Assembly (NCBI RefSeq): GCF_009687865.1
Contig: NZ_BLAE01000003.1
Span: 116,873-180,872 of the forward strand
Reading direction: 5' to 3'
Length of the DNA: 64,000 bases
Source: Acrocarpospora macrocephala
Lineage (GTDB): Bacteria > Actinomycetota > Actinomycetes > Streptosporangiales > Streptosporangiaceae
Shown here: in pieces, positions 7,195-19,391 of the stretch
Layout of the letters: each line of letters starts with the position of its first letter
How positions within the stretch are numbered: position 1 is the stretch's first letter
Made by a program: the position numbers and the translations under genes
Notes under the pieces: model-generated
The model's database searches: none
Told to the model about the DNA's origin: nothing
Seen by the model: the letters and a program-made list of their open reading frames with translations, nothing else

Positions 7195-8676
7195 TTAGCG
7201 TGGCATGGTCCCGCGGGAGTCGGCGCGAGCCGCCTCCACCTGGGAGACCAGTTCGGCGAGGGTCGGGGTCTCGAAGAACGTGTCGAGGGTGAGTTCGACG
7301 CCGAGGCGCTTGTCCACCCGGGCGATGATCTGGGTGATCGTGAGCGAGTGACCGCCCAGGTCGAACAGGTCGTCGTCCGGGTGCACCTCCTCGACGCCCA
7401 GCACCTCGCACCAGATCGCGGTCATGACCGCCAGGATGCCCTCGTCGGCGGGACCGGCCGGGGCCGCCGACGCGGGAGCGCTCAGGGAGGCCGGTTCCGC
7501 CGGGTGCGGCGGGGGCAGGTCCTTGAGCCGCTTGTACGGCGTCGCCGCCAGCGCGGCCAGCAACGCGGCCAGGTCGGCGGCGACCAGATCGGCCGACGCC
7601 CGGCTCAGGCAGGCGGGATCGAACGACAACCGCGCGCCCACACCGTCCACAACCTGCACATGCAGGGTGTTCCTGAGCGCGCCGCCGGCGGTCATCCACT
7701 CGACCGAGCTGGCCAGGCCGGGGAACTCGGGATCCGGCGCCGACCGTTTGCGGTAGCTGAGCGATACGGGGGCCAGCGCCGCCCGTGGCGTGATCCCGGT
7801 CACCGCGCGGGCGAGAGGAACGCGGCGGTGGCGGTAGATCTCGCGGAGTTCGGCGCGGACGTTGCGGGCGAACTGGGCGAAGGAGTCGGTCGAGCTCGGG
7901 GTGGTGAAGACGGGCAGCTCGTTGGCGAACAGGCCGATGGTGTCCTGGTCCGCGGCGGTTCTGGTGGAGAGGTCGACGGCGACGGTTTGCGGGCCGGGGC
8001 GGTAGCCGTACAGGAGGGTGTGCAGGAGGGAGACCAGGGCTTCGAAGCGGGTGACGCCGAGCGATTCGGCGAGCTGGCCGAGTTCGGGGTCGAGTTTGAG
8101 GTCGACCGCGTCGGCGGGGGTGGCGCGCAGGGAGAGCGCGGTCAGGCCGGGGAGGGCGAGGTCGACGGGGTCGCGCCAGCGGGGGCGCCAGAATTCCGTG
8201 GCGGCGGCGATGTCGGCCGGTTCGGACTCCGAAGCCGTGGGGGGTGAAAGGGGTGAACCGCTGTAAGCCAGGGCGAGGTCGCGGACCAGGAGGTCCTTGG
8301 AGACGCCGTCGAAGACCGCGTGGTGGGCGACCACGAGCAGCTCGTGCTCGGATCCGGACGAGGTCAGGATGAACCGGGTCAGCGGGCCGGTTGCGAGGTC
8401 GAACCGTACCTCGGCGGGACCTGGTTCGAGCGCGGGCGGCGTCGCGGCGGGGACCAGGCCGACCACGCCGTCGCGGTCGGCCAGGGCCTTGCCCAGCAGC
8501 GGATGGCGTTCGACCACGGCGGCGCACGCGGCGGCGAGCGCGGCCCGGTCCAGCTCCCCGGTGAGCCGGATGAGTAGCGGCATGTGGTGGGCGCGCGGGT
8601 CGCCCCCGAGCCTGTCGGTGACCCACATGCCGTGCTGGGCGGGGGAGGCCTGCTCCCAGATCAGCGACGAGGACAT
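7195..8676 (-). CDS. NRPS protein, condensation + peptidyl carrier domains
   Basis: This 493-residue protein has a condensation domain (residues 1-about 385) with an intact AHHAVFDG motif (His118, His119, Asp123). A Pro/Ala-rich linker leads to a carrier domain with DDDLFDLGGHSLT, whose Ser takes phosphopantetheine. It is the last gene of a five-gene operon transcribed leftward from 14824. There is no adenylation domain, so its carrier must be loaded in trans, perhaps by the acyl ligase just upstream. No thioesterase follows, so product release is unexplained. It starts two bases beyond the stop of the ligase gene. Confidence 0.85.
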   Translation of the reverse strand: MSSSLIWEQASPAQHGMWVTDRLGGDPRAHHMPLLIRLTGELDRAALAAACAAVVERHPLLGKALADRDGVVGLVPAATPPALEPGPAEVRFDLATGPLTRFILTSSGSEHELLVVAHHAVFDGVSKDLLVRDLALAYSGSPLSPPTASESEPADIAAATEFWRPRWRDPVDLALPGLTALSLRATPADAVDLKLDPELGQLAESLGVTRFEALVSLLHTLLYGYRPGPQTVAVDLSTRTAADQDTIGLFANELPVFTTPSSTDSFAQFARNVRAELREIYRHRRVPLARAVTGITPRAALAPVSLSYRKRSAPDPEFPGLASSVEWMTAGGALRNTLHVQVVDGVGARLSFDPACLSRASADLVAADLAALLAALAATPYKRLKDLPPPHPAEPASLSAPASAAPAGPADEGILAVMTAIWCEVLGVEEVHPDDDLFDLGGHSLTITQIIARVDKRLGVELTLDTFFETPTLAELVSQVEAARADSRGTMPR

Positions 8677-8677
8677 G

Positions 8678-10120
8678 TCACTCGCTTTCCTCGCGCGGCG
8701 TCCCGAGCAGGCCGCGCAGTTCGGTCTTGAGGATTTTGCCCGACGGGTTCTTGGGGAGCGTGTCGAGCAGCAGGATGTGCGCGGGGAGCTCGTGCCGGGC
8801 CAGCCGGGTGGCCAGGAACGCGCGCAGGTCGTTGGCGGAGACGTCGGCTACCACGGCGGCGGCCACCGCCGTGCCCAGCGAAGGGTCGGGCACGCCGAAG
8901 ACGGCGGCTTCGACCACGTCCGGATGTTCGTACAGGGCGGCTTCCACCATGATCGTGGAGACCTTGAAGGCGCCGGACTTGACCACGTCGCTCTCGCGGT
9001 CGACCAGGTAGAGGTAGCCCTCCTCGTCGAGGTAGCCGAGGTCGCCCATGCGGATCCAGCCGTCCTTGAAGACCGCGCCGGTGGCCTCGCCGTCGCCGAC
9101 GTACGAGCGGGGGGCCGCGCCGGAGCGCAGCCATACTTCGCCTGTTTCGCCTGGTGGGAGCGTGCCGTCGCCGATCCGCAGGCCGCTGCCGAACGCGGGG
9201 CGGCCGAGCGCGGCCGGACGTTTCGGATCGAAGATCATCACGGTTTGGGCGGGTGCGGCTTCGGTGGAGGTGTAGTAGTTCGTCACCGTCGCCTTCGGGA
9301 ACGCCTTCGTGAGCCGGAGCGCCAGCGCGGGCGGCAGGGCGGCGGCGGCCGAGCCGAGCAGCAGCACCGAGGAGAAGTCATGCCGGTCGGGCGCGCCCGA
9401 GGCGAGGAGCTCGTTGGCCATGGTCGGGACCAGGAAGACCGTGCCGACGCCGTGCGACTCGATCAGGCGGGCGAATCTGGACGGGGTGAACACGGGAGGG
9501 GTGAGCATGGCCGGGAAGGCGTCCAGCGCGTTGAGCAGCATGGCCTGACCGGCCTGGGTGCCGATCGGGAAGGCGTGCAGGAAGTGTTTGGAGTGCCGGA
9601 ACATCCGGCGCGCGGGCGGCCCGCCCCGGCCGAAGGCCAGGTTCGCGTGGGTGGCGCCGACTCCTTTCGGCCGTCCGGTGGTGCCGGAGGTGTAGAGGAT
9701 CTGCGCCAGATCCTTCGGCCGTGGCCCCTCGGGGAGGTCGCCGTGGGCGAGTTCGAGTTCGGTCACGACCGACGACCAGCCTTCGATCTTGGGCGGGCGT
9801 AACCGGGAGGCGTGCACGATGCCCACGGCTCCGCAGTCGCGTACCAGGAACTCCAGCTCGGGTTCGGCCAGCCGGTCCGACAGCGGCACCGCCACCGCCC
9901 CGGCCATCAGCACCCCGACGTACGCCACCGCGTAGTCGGCCCAGTCCCGGGACCCGAACAGCAGCGCCACCCGCTCGCCCGCCCGGGCCGGCAGCCCGCG
10001 CGCCACGGCGGCCGAACGCCGCTCCCACGCCCCGAACGTCAGCGAGTCCACCCCCGCGACCTCGATCGCGACCCGGGCGGCGTCCTCCCGCGCGCGCGTA
10101 CGGAGCAGCTCGGCCAGCAT
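8678..10120 (-). CDS. Stand-alone acyl-AMP ligase of the NRPS operon
   Basis: The 480-residue ANL-superfamily enzyme shows ILYTSGTTGRPKGV (P-loop), YYTSTEAAP, GWIRMGDLGYLDEEGYLYL and a C-terminal NPSGKILKTELR with the catalytic Lys. The residue pattern expected of amino-acid adenylation domains (Asp after the A3/A4 region) is absent. It therefore looks like an acyl- or aryl-CoA/ACP ligase supplying a carboxylic acid to a carrier protein. The ATG at 10120 overlaps the preceding TGA; a GTG at 10123 is equally well placed relative to GGAGG. The acid cannot be predicted from the sequence alone. Confidence 0.8.
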   Translation of the reverse strand: MLAELLRTRAREDAARVAIEVAGVDSLTFGAWERRSAAVARGLPARAGERVALLFGSRDWADYAVAYVGVLMAGAVAVPLSDRLAEPELEFLVRDCGAVGIVHASRLRPPKIEGWSSVVTELELAHGDLPEGPRPKDLAQILYTSGTTGRPKGVGATHANLAFGRGGPPARRMFRHSKHFLHAFPIGTQAGQAMLLNALDAFPAMLTPPVFTPSRFARLIESHGVGTVFLVPTMANELLASGAPDRHDFSSVLLLGSAAAALPPALALRLTKAFPKATVTNYYTSTEAAPAQTVMIFDPKRPAALGRPAFGSGLRIGDGTLPPGETGEVWLRSGAAPRSYVGDGEATGAVFKDGWIRMGDLGYLDEEGYLYLVDRESDVVKSGAFKVSTIMVEAALYEHPDVVEAAVFGVPDPSLGTAVAAAVVADVSANDLRAFLATRLARHELPAHILLLDTLPKNPSGKILKTELRGLLGTPREESE

Positions 10121-11493
10121 CACGGCGCGACCTCCAGCTCACCCGGCCGGGCGTCCCTGAAGGCCGACTCCACCACGAGCTCCTCCACCGCGCGCAGCAG
10201 CCCGACCATCCGGCTCTGCGGCAGGCGGCAGGTGTCGGCGTTCAGGCCGATCGACAGGATGCCGCTCTGGCGGGTCACGAAGAAGCAGAAATTGCAGGTG
10301 AAATGGTCCACCCCCGGCAGCCACTCGATCCGGGAGGACGTCACCGAGGTGCGGATCGCGTCCTCGCCCGGCGAGCTCTCCTGCAGAGCGCTGTGATCGA
10401 CCGGGCGCATGTCGTTGAAGCAGCACGACGGGTCGACCTTGACCGCGCGGTCCGCGCTCACCCGCTCCACCATGGCCTCCCAGGCCAGCTGGTCGTACTG
10501 GGCGTGCCGGTAGGCGCGCATCGCCTCCGGCAGGGTGGCCTCCAGCGTCTCGGCCAGCGTCGCGTCGGGATCGGGGGACATCGTGAACAGGCCGAGCTGG
10601 CTGAGCGAGGTCACCAGATCCCTGGTCTCCGGCCGGAACCGGTTGTGCACGATCGGGGTGATCACGCAGGTCTCGTGCGGGGTGATCGTGCCGATCAGCG
10701 CCGAGACGGCGGTGAGCAGCACGGTCGCCGTGCTCATGTGATGCCGCGCGGCCACGATCGTGACCGCGTCCTCCAGCGCCCGCGACTCCAGCATCGCCTT
10801 GCTCCAGCGCGGCGAGCCCGGCTCGGCGACCAGATCGGGGAACATCGTCGGCGGGCCCTTGCGGTAGCCCGCCTCCCAGTGCGCCAGCGCCCGCTCGGAC
10901 CGGTTCCGCCCCACGCCGGACTCCTGCTCGGCCACCAGATCGAGCACCTGCTGGGACGGCGGCCTGGCCAGGCTCCCGCGCAGCAGCAGCTGGCGCAGGT
11001 CGCGGACCACGATGTCGGCCGCGTAGCCGTCCACGGCGGTGTGGCACAGCACCACCCCGACCTGCCGCACCACGTCGTCGACGGTGATCAGCCCGATCCG
11101 GACCGGCCACTCCTCGACCAGGTCGAACGAGCGCGCGGCCAGATCCAGGACCAGGCCCTCGGCCGCCTTCTCCGCCTCCTGCTCGGTGGCCGCCAGCACC
11201 TGCCGCTCTAGCCAGCCGGTCTCCGACACGATCTGGAACGGCTGGCCGTCCGCGTGGAGGGCGATCCTGGACCGCAGCGAGTCGTGCCGCGCGACCAGCG
11301 CGACCACGGCCGAGGTCACCTGCTCCACCGTGTACGGGCCGCGCCCGCGCGGCATCGGCAGCACCCGCCAGAGGTTGAAATAGTGCGCGCTCGCCGGACC
11401 GGCCTGCCGCATGGCCTCGTAGATGGACCGCTGCCCCCACGCCAGGTTCGCGCGGCCCCCGCGCCCGCCCGAGAAGCGCACGCGCTCGCTCAT
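10120..11493 (-). CDS. Stand-alone condensation domain protein
   Basis: The 457-residue protein is one condensation-type domain. The active-site motif reads LCHTAVDG: the first His of HHxxxDG is Cys150, while the catalytic His151 and Asp155 are kept. It starts with ATGA overlap to the carrier protein upstream and ends overlapping the ligase start, so the genes are co-translated. It probably joins the acyl group activated by the ligase to the aminoacyl carrier. The WxxxR-like and DFG-type later motifs are poorly conserved, typical of free-standing C domains. Confidence 0.78.
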   Translation of the reverse strand: MSERVRFSGGRGGRANLAWGQRSIYEAMRQAGPASAHYFNLWRVLPMPRGRGPYTVEQVTSAVVALVARHDSLRSRIALHADGQPFQIVSETGWLERQVLAATEQEAEKAAEGLVLDLAARSFDLVEEWPVRIGLITVDDVVRQVGVVLCHTAVDGYAADIVVRDLRQLLLRGSLARPPSQQVLDLVAEQESGVGRNRSERALAHWEAGYRKGPPTMFPDLVAEPGSPRWSKAMLESRALEDAVTIVAARHHMSTATVLLTAVSALIGTITPHETCVITPIVHNRFRPETRDLVTSLSQLGLFTMSPDPDATLAETLEATLPEAMRAYRHAQYDQLAWEAMVERVSADRAVKVDPSCCFNDMRPVDHSALQESSPGEDAIRTSVTSSRIEWLPGVDHFTCNFCFFVTRQSGILSIGLNADTCRLPQSRMVGLLRAVEELVVESAFRDARPGELEVAP

Positions 11494-11731
11494 CGCAGCC
11501 TCCCGGCCACGTCCGCGACCAGGTTCGCGAAGTCGTCCACCAGGCCGGGGTCCACGTCCACGCCGAACTCGTCCTCGATGGCGTCCACCAGCCGGATCAG
11601 GCTGAGCGAGGTCACGCCGAGCGCGGCCAGCGAGTGCCGCGCGGCCAGCACGTCGTCGGCCGAGATCTGGTCGTCGGTGGCGGCGGCCACCATGACGGCC
11701 AGCCGGTTCTCCAAGGGGTCCTGCACTATGT

Positions 11732-11735
<4 letters not shown>
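11490..11735 (-). CDS. Free-standing carrier protein (PCP/ACP)
   Basis: This 81-residue protein has the four-helix carrier pattern, with the phosphopantetheine Ser in LGVTSLSLIRLVD (about residue 43). The acidic second helix continues AIEDEFGVDVDP. GTG at 11735 overlaps the stop of the large NRPS gene as GTGA, and its own stop overlaps the next ATG. It is probably loaded by the stand-alone ligase two genes downstream. Confidence 0.82.
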
Positions 11736-14824
<3,089 letters not shown>

Positions 14825-14853
14825 CGAAGCCCTTTGACCAGCGACTTATTTGA

Positions 14854-14867
14854 TGGGAACGCTCCCA
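14854..14867. promoter_or_regulatory. CelR/CebR-like operator upstream of the NRPS operon
   Basis: TGGGAACGCTCCCA differs by one base from the palindromic CelR/CebR operator TGGGAGCGCTCCCA. It is centred about 36 bp before the NRPS start at 14824. A minus-strand TTGACG hexamer at 14887-14882 could be the -35, which would place the operator over the -10/start region as for a repressor. The same operator in perfect form sits before the adjacent cellulase gene. Confidence 0.65.
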
Positions 14868-14948
14868 CCGTGGGACCGTTTCGTCAAGATCCACCCATCA
14901 CAGCAGGATGGATGGCCTGTGCGGATATGAAACTTTCATCCGATAAAG

Positions 14949-14988
14949 CCGGGACGGCTGCCGCCACGGGGGGCGGCAGCCGTCCCGG
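14949..14988 (-). terminator. Strong terminator hairpin after the cellulase gene
   Basis: A 17-bp perfect stem (CCGGGACGGCTGCCGCC with its complement) closes on a six-base loop. It starts 11 bases past the cellulase stop codon. No U-tract follows, as is common for actinomycete terminators. Confidence 0.8.
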
Positions 14989-14999
14989 ATCTAACTAGA

Positions 15000-17900
15000 T
15001 CAACCTGCGGGGAAGAACGAGCCGTAGTCGGCCAGCGCCATCGCGACGTCCGCCTGAGCCCAGAATCGGTGGTAGGTGAACGTCGGCACCGCGCCGCCGT
15101 TCAGGTAGGTCTGCACCTTCGGCCAGTCAGGGTCGCTGGTGTAGAAGGAGCGGATGCCGAGGAAGGTCTTGCCCGGCACGATGGTGTCGCCGTTGGGCAT
15201 GACCCCGCTGTAGCCGGACGGGATGTACAGACCCGTCTGGTTGGCCGAGGTCCACACGTCGTCGAACCTGTTGTAGTCGGCGCGCGGTTCGGCTGTGACG
15301 ATGCCGCGGGAGTCCTTCAGCAGGAGCAGCCGGTCCAGCAGGCCCTTGGCCGTGTTCTTGGCCGAGATACCGAGCGTGCTGGTGGGCTCCTTGGCGGCGT
15401 AGTAGATCAGCGTCCGGGCGTACGCGGCGGCGACTCCGACGTCCTGGGAGAACGTGCGGACCGTCACGTGCAGGCCGGGGTTGTCGGCCGGAGTGCCCGT
15501 GGTGCTGCTGAAGCTGGCCGAAGGAGCGCCGCTCCAGTCCATCTCGCTGGGGATCTGGAAGTTGCTGCCGGTGCCGAGCGTGGTCTGCGAGATGGCCCAG
15601 GCCACCCACTTGTCCAGCACGGTCTTGGCCATCGCGTTGCCGGTCACGTAGTACAGCTCCGCGAGGCGCTGCACGCCCCAGCCCTGGAAGCCGAACCACT
15701 GGTTCGAGGGCGGGTCGTGGTAGACCGGGTCGACGTCGTACGTCATGCCGAAGAACTGCGGAGCGCCCGCCGGCCGGGCGGCGTACGCGCCGTCCCAGCT
15801 GTTGGTCGCGCCACCGGCGATGGCGCCCTCAGCCGACTGCAGCCACTTGTAGAACTGCACCTGCCGGGTGAGGCTCTGGTTCCAGTCGGCGGCCGCGGTC
15901 GGCGACTGCGGGCGCAGCGCCGTCGGACCGGCCGGGGACAGCGCCCACGCGGCGAGCGGGTTCTGGTAGCCGCCGTGGTTGTGGCTGGAGCCGATCCGCC
16001 ACGACCACGCGCCGTCCAGCGCGCCGCCCCACGCGAAGTACCAGTTCAGCAGGTACGCCGAGCTGCTCTTGCCGGAACCCGCGGTACAGGTGGGCGAGGC
16101 GCAGCCGGGGTTCTTGAAGTACTTGTCGTACATCGCGTAGCGCAGGTAGTCGCCCAGCTTGGCGGCCTTGGTGAGGGTCCCCGAGATCTGGGACTGGTTG
16201 CCCTGCTCGGTCGCCCAGGTCAGCGCCCAGTAGGCGGCCTGAACGGCGCGGGCGTCGGCGTCCGGGGCGTTGGTGTAACGCCACTGGGCGGCGGCGGTGC
16301 CCTGGATGAACAGCGGCTGGTAGCCCTGGCCGGACTGGCCGTACCGCTGCGTCTCGCACGAGGGGTGCGGGACGGTCTCCCAGACCGACTCCTGCGGGCC
16401 GCGCTGGTAGGTGTTGATGTAGGTGACCCGCTTGGTGTTGTCGCCGCACTCGGTGAGCGAGCTGCCCCGCCCGGTGCCGTAGCCGTAGACGTCGTCGACG
16501 TCGATCAGCCAGTGCATGGCGTACATGTTGCGGTTGCCGTACGTCGAGGCGAGTTCGTTGGCCAGCGGGTCCTGGCCCGCGACGACGCTGGTGCTGAGCG
16601 GCGACGGGTACTGGCTCGGCTGGTTGAACTCGGGCGCGTAGTCGGCCGGGTCCGCCGGGTTGTAGCTGGTCTGGCCGCCGGGCTGGCCGGCCGCGGACGG
16701 GATGATGTAGTTCTCCATCAGGGTCCAGGCGGCGTTGAACGGCGCCCAGTTCTGGGTGACGCGGCCGTACTGCGCCTCCAGCCAGAGCAGGAAGCTGAAC
16801 GCCTCCGACGTGGTCTCGTGACCGTGGTCTGGGGCCTCCACCATGAGCGTCTCGACCGAGTGGTACGGGATGCCCTCAGGCGAGAGGTAGCCGCTCGCGG
16901 ATGCCTTCAGCTTGTCGTACTGGGCCTGGAACTCGGTCAGGTACGCGTTGGTGCTGCCCGGCTCGTCGTCGGCCTCGGTCGCGGTGACCGGAACCGTGGT
17001 CAGGCCGCTGGAGGCGACGTTGATGGTGCGCGAGCCGTTGGTGTTGTCGGCGTCCTGCGCCGCCGAGAGCGTGACGCTCTGCGCGGTGGCGAAGTTGGCC
17101 GGAGTGAAGGTCAGCGTGGCGCCGCCGGTCACGGTGATGTTGGTGTCACCGGTGGCCGCGGCGGTGTTGGTCACCGTCACGTTGGCGGTCGGCGCGATGG
17201 CCAGCCGGACGCTGTAGATCGCGGTGGAGCCCTCCGGCACGCTCAGGCTGGTCGGGGTGACGACCAGGGACTGGGTGGTGACCGGGTCGTCGTCCGCCTC
17301 CGTCGCCGTGATCGGGGTGACGGGCCCGCCGGAGCCACAGGTCAGGTTGATGGTCCGGGTGCCGTTGGTGGTGTCGGCGTCCTGAGCGGCGCTCAGGGTC
17401 ACGTTCTGCGGCGTCGCGAAGTTGGCCGGGGTGAAGGTCAGCGAAGCGCCGCCGGTGACGGTGATGTTGGTGTCACCACCGGTCGCCGCCGCGCTGGTCA
17501 CGACCACGTTCGCGGTCGGCGCCTGGTTGAGCCGCACCGAGTACGTGGCCGTGCCGCCCTCGGGCACGCTCACCATCGTCGGGGTCACGATGCAGGACAG
17601 CGTCGTGGTCGGATCGTTGTCCACCTCGGTCGCGGTCACCGCCACCGTGGTCAATCCGGCGGAGGCCACATTGATGGTCCGCGTCCCGTTGGTGGTGTCG
17701 GCGTCCTCGGCCGCGGCCACGGTCACGTTCTGCGGGGTGGCGAAGTTCGCCGGCGTGAACGTCAGGCTGGCGCCGCCGGAGACGGTCAGGTTGGTGTCCC
17801 CGGTGGTCGCGGCGGTCGAGGTGACCGTCACGTTGGCCGTGGGCGCCGACTGCAGCCGCACCGAGTAGGTCGCGGTGCCGCCCTCGGGCACGTTCACGCT

Positions 17901-18359
17901 GGTCGGCGTGACCACCAGGGCCTGGGTCGTCACCGGGCCAGTACACGGGGTGCCGTTCAGCGAGAACGCGGTCGGGTTGGTGTTGGTCCCGCTGAAGGTG
18001 AAGTTGGCGCCGGGCTGGACGACCGCGTTGGCGGCCAGGTTGGGCGCCCAGGAGGGGGCGTCGATGGTGACGTTGGCGCCGGACTGGCTCCAGGTGCCTT
18101 CCCAGCCGTTCTGGAGGGTCTGGTTGCCGGGGAAGGTGTAGGTGATCCGCCAGTTGGACACCGGGTCGCCGAGGTTCTGGAGCCGGACGGACGCGCCGAA
18201 GCCGTTGCCGCCCTCCCAGGTCTTCGTGTATGTCACCTGACAGGCCACGGCGGCGTTCGCCGGGGTCGAGGGGACGGTGGCAAGAGCGAGGGCAGTGGCG
18301 AACGCAGTCGCCACCGCCATCAAACGCCCTCGCCAGGATCTTGATCTCAAACTGATCAT
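15000..18359 (-). CDS. Secreted family 48 cellulase with CBM2 and three tandem repeats
   Basis: The protein is 1119 residues from the ATG at 18359. A signal peptide (about 1-36, ending ANA) is followed by a CBM2 (about 39-140, two terminal Cys, Trp-rich face). Three near-identical about 100-residue Thr/Val-rich modules come next (149-469), then the GH48 catalytic domain (about 470-1119). The catalytic domain contains EAPDHGHETTSEAFSF with the probable proton-donor Glu. GH48 enzymes are reducing-end processive cellobiohydrolases. GGGAG directly precedes the chosen ATG with almost no spacing, so an upstream ATG at 18413 or an internal start remains possible. A perfect CelR/CebR operator lies about 75 bp upstream, pointing to cellobiose-type induction. 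Confidence 0.92.
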   Translation of the reverse strand: MISLRSRSWRGRLMAVATAFATALALATVPSTPANAAVACQVTYTKTWEGGNGFGASVRLQNLGDPVSNWRITYTFPGNQTLQNGWEGTWSQSGANVTIDAPSWAPNLAANAVVQPGANFTFSGTNTNPTAFSLNGTPCTGPVTTQALVVTPTSVNVPEGGTATYSVRLQSAPTANVTVTSTAATTGDTNLTVSGGASLTFTPANFATPQNVTVAAAEDADTTNGTRTINVASAGLTTVAVTATEVDNDPTTTLSCIVTPTMVSVPEGGTATYSVRLNQAPTANVVVTSAAATGGDTNITVTGGASLTFTPANFATPQNVTLSAAQDADTTNGTRTINLTCGSGGPVTPITATEADDDPVTTQSLVVTPTSLSVPEGSTAIYSVRLAIAPTANVTVTNTAAATGDTNITVTGGATLTFTPANFATAQSVTLSAAQDADNTNGSRTINVASSGLTTVPVTATEADDEPGSTNAYLTEFQAQYDKLKASASGYLSPEGIPYHSVETLMVEAPDHGHETTSEAFSFLLWLEAQYGRVTQNWAPFNAAWTLMENYIIPSAAGQPGGQTSYNPADPADYAPEFNQPSQYPSPLSTSVVAGQDPLANELASTYGNRNMYAMHWLIDVDDVYGYGTGRGSSLTECGDNTKRVTYINTYQRGPQESVWETVPHPSCETQRYGQSGQGYQPLFIQGTAAAQWRYTNAPDADARAVQAAYWALTWATEQGNQSQISGTLTKAAKLGDYLRYAMYDKYFKNPGCASPTCTAGSGKSSSAYLLNWYFAWGGALDGAWSWRIGSSHNHGGYQNPLAAWALSPAGPTALRPQSPTAAADWNQSLTRQVQFYKWLQSAEGAIAGGATNSWDGAYAARPAGAPQFFGMTYDVDPVYHDPPSNQWFGFQGWGVQRLAELYYVTGNAMAKTVLDKWVAWAISQTTLGTGSNFQIPSEMDWSGAPSASFSSTTGTPADNPGLHVTVRTFSQDVGVAAAYARTLIYYAAKEPTSTLGISAKNTAKGLLDRLLLLKDSRGIVTAEPRADYNRFDDVWTSANQTGLYIPSGYSGVMPNGDTIVPGKTFLGIRSFYTSDPDWPKVQTYLNGGAVPTFTYHRFWAQADVAMALADYGSFFPAG
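16953..17915 (-). repeat. Three tandem about 325-bp coding repeats in the cellulase linker
   Basis: Modules at 17915-17592, 17591-17265 and 17264-16953 each read V-T-P-T..VPEG.TA.YSVRL, GDTN.TV.GGA.LTFTPANF, DAD.TNG.RTIN and end TATE.D. They look like Calx-beta-type beta-sandwich modules and act here as spacers between the CBM2 and the catalytic domain. High similarity at DNA level suggests recent duplication or conversion. Confidence 0.85.
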
Positions 18360-18432
18360 CTCCCAGCCATATGGGGTCCACGCCGTCCCGGTTTTGCGGG
18401 TGTACGGCTCCAAGCGCGCCCAACCCCCTCAT

Positions 18433-18446
18433 TGGGAGCGCTCCCA
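18433..18446. promoter_or_regulatory. CelR/CebR operator upstream of the GH48 gene
   Basis: TGGGAGCGCTCCCA is the exact 14-bp palindrome bound by CelR/CebR LacI-family repressors. Here it extends to ATTGGGAGCGCTCCCAAT (18431-18448). Those repressors respond to cello-oligosaccharides and are known to control cellulase genes in actinomycetes. The repressor gene itself is not in the window. Confidence 0.88.
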
Positions 18447-18579
18447 ATGTCCGTTGGTTTCGGGGGGGCGTACAGGGTGTTTCGCCAACATGACGGGGTG
18501 GCCCCCTTGTGACGTGCGCCGCTTCGCCGGGGGCGGTGAAACGTTCAGCGCATCTTGTGTGGTAGGGGCTCGCACGTTA

Positions 18580-18594
18580 TTCTCATTCAGAGAA
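18580..18594. promoter_or_regulatory. Palindrome before the NUDIX gene
   Basis: TTCTCATTCAGAGAA is a perfect TTCTC-N5-GAGAA inverted repeat 27 bases before the NUDIX start. Because that protein resembles NrtR-type NUDIX regulators, this may be its own operator. No consensus was matched. Confidence 0.35.
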
Positions 18595-18620
18595 CTACTC
18601 GACTTGAGAAAGACGGGCGG

Positions 18621-19364
18621 ATGGACGAATCGGATTTCCTCGCGGCGTACAACCCGCGGGCCTTCGACCCGATGGCCGTCACGGCCGACATCGTGGCGCT
18701 GACCATCCGGGACGGGCGGCTGCACGTCCTGCTCGTGCGGCGCGGCGAACCGCCGTTCCGCGGGGCGTGGGCGCTGCCCGGCGGCTTCGTCCGCGAGGAC
18801 GACCTGGAGGAGGCCGCGGCGCGCGAGCTCGCCGAGGAGACCAGTCTGTCCCCGGCCGATCTGGACCGGGTCCACCTGGAGCAGCTCGGCACCTACGGCA
18901 AGCCGGGACGTGACCCGCGGATGCGCGTCGTCACCGTCGCCTACCTCGCCTTCGCCCCCTGGCTGCCCGATCCGAAGGCCGGATCAGACGCGGACGCCGC
19001 GGTGTGGACTCCCTTGACTGCCACTCGGGAGCTGGCCTTCGACCACGCGAAGATCCTCGACGACGGCCTGGAGCGGGCCCGTTCGAAGCTGGAGTACACG
19101 CCGCTGGCGACCTCGTTCGTCGGCGAGGAGTTCACCATCTCCGAACTGCGCGCCGTCTACGACGCCGTCTGGGAGGAGCAGCTACACCCCGGCAACTTCC
19201 ACCGGAAGGTGCTGTCGGTCCCGGGCTTCGTGGAGAGCACCGGACTGACCACGGAACGCGGGGGGCCTCGGGGGGGCCCTCGTGCCCGGCTCTACCGCAA
19301 GGGCGACGCCAAGTACCTGCACCCGGCCCTGCTGCGGCCATCGCGTGAAGACGAGATCCGCTGA
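18621..19364 (+). CDS. NUDIX protein with C-terminal winged-helix, NrtR-like
   Basis: The 247-residue protein has an N-terminal NUDIX domain (about residues 15-145) with box GGFVREDDLEEAAARELAEE, close to GX5EX7REUXEE. A C-terminal winged-helix-like region contains YTPLATSFVGEEFTISELR and FHRKVLSV. This is the layout of NrtR/ADP-ribose-sensing NUDIX regulators, which control NAD or pentose genes. The ATG at 18621 was chosen over upstream starts because the family begins near here. It is followed 27 bp later by a VWA gene and then a PurA-like gene on the same strand, apparently one operon. It could be a catalytic ADP-ribose pyrophosphatase, a regulator or both. Confidence 0.78.
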   Translation: MDESDFLAAYNPRAFDPMAVTADIVALTIRDGRLHVLLVRRGEPPFRGAWALPGGFVREDDLEEAAARELAEETSLSPADLDRVHLEQLGTYGKPGRDPRMRVVTVAYLAFAPWLPDPKAGSDADAAVWTPLTATRELAFDHAKILDDGLERARSKLEYTPLATSFVGEEFTISELRAVYDAVWEEQLHPGNFHRKVLSVPGFVESTGLTTERGGPRGGPRARLYRKGDAKYLHPALLRPSREDEIR

Positions 19365-19391
19365 AACGAAGCCACCGGATAGGAGTACCAA

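Noticed and set aside
16953-17915. Regular repeats that might suggest a CRISPR array
   Set aside because: Units are about 325 bp, coding, in frame and without spacers; they are protein-module repeats.
15069-18344. A 1091-codon open frame antisense to the GH48 cellulase
   Set aside because: It is compositional shadow from high third-position G+C, with no domain motifs and no ribosome site.
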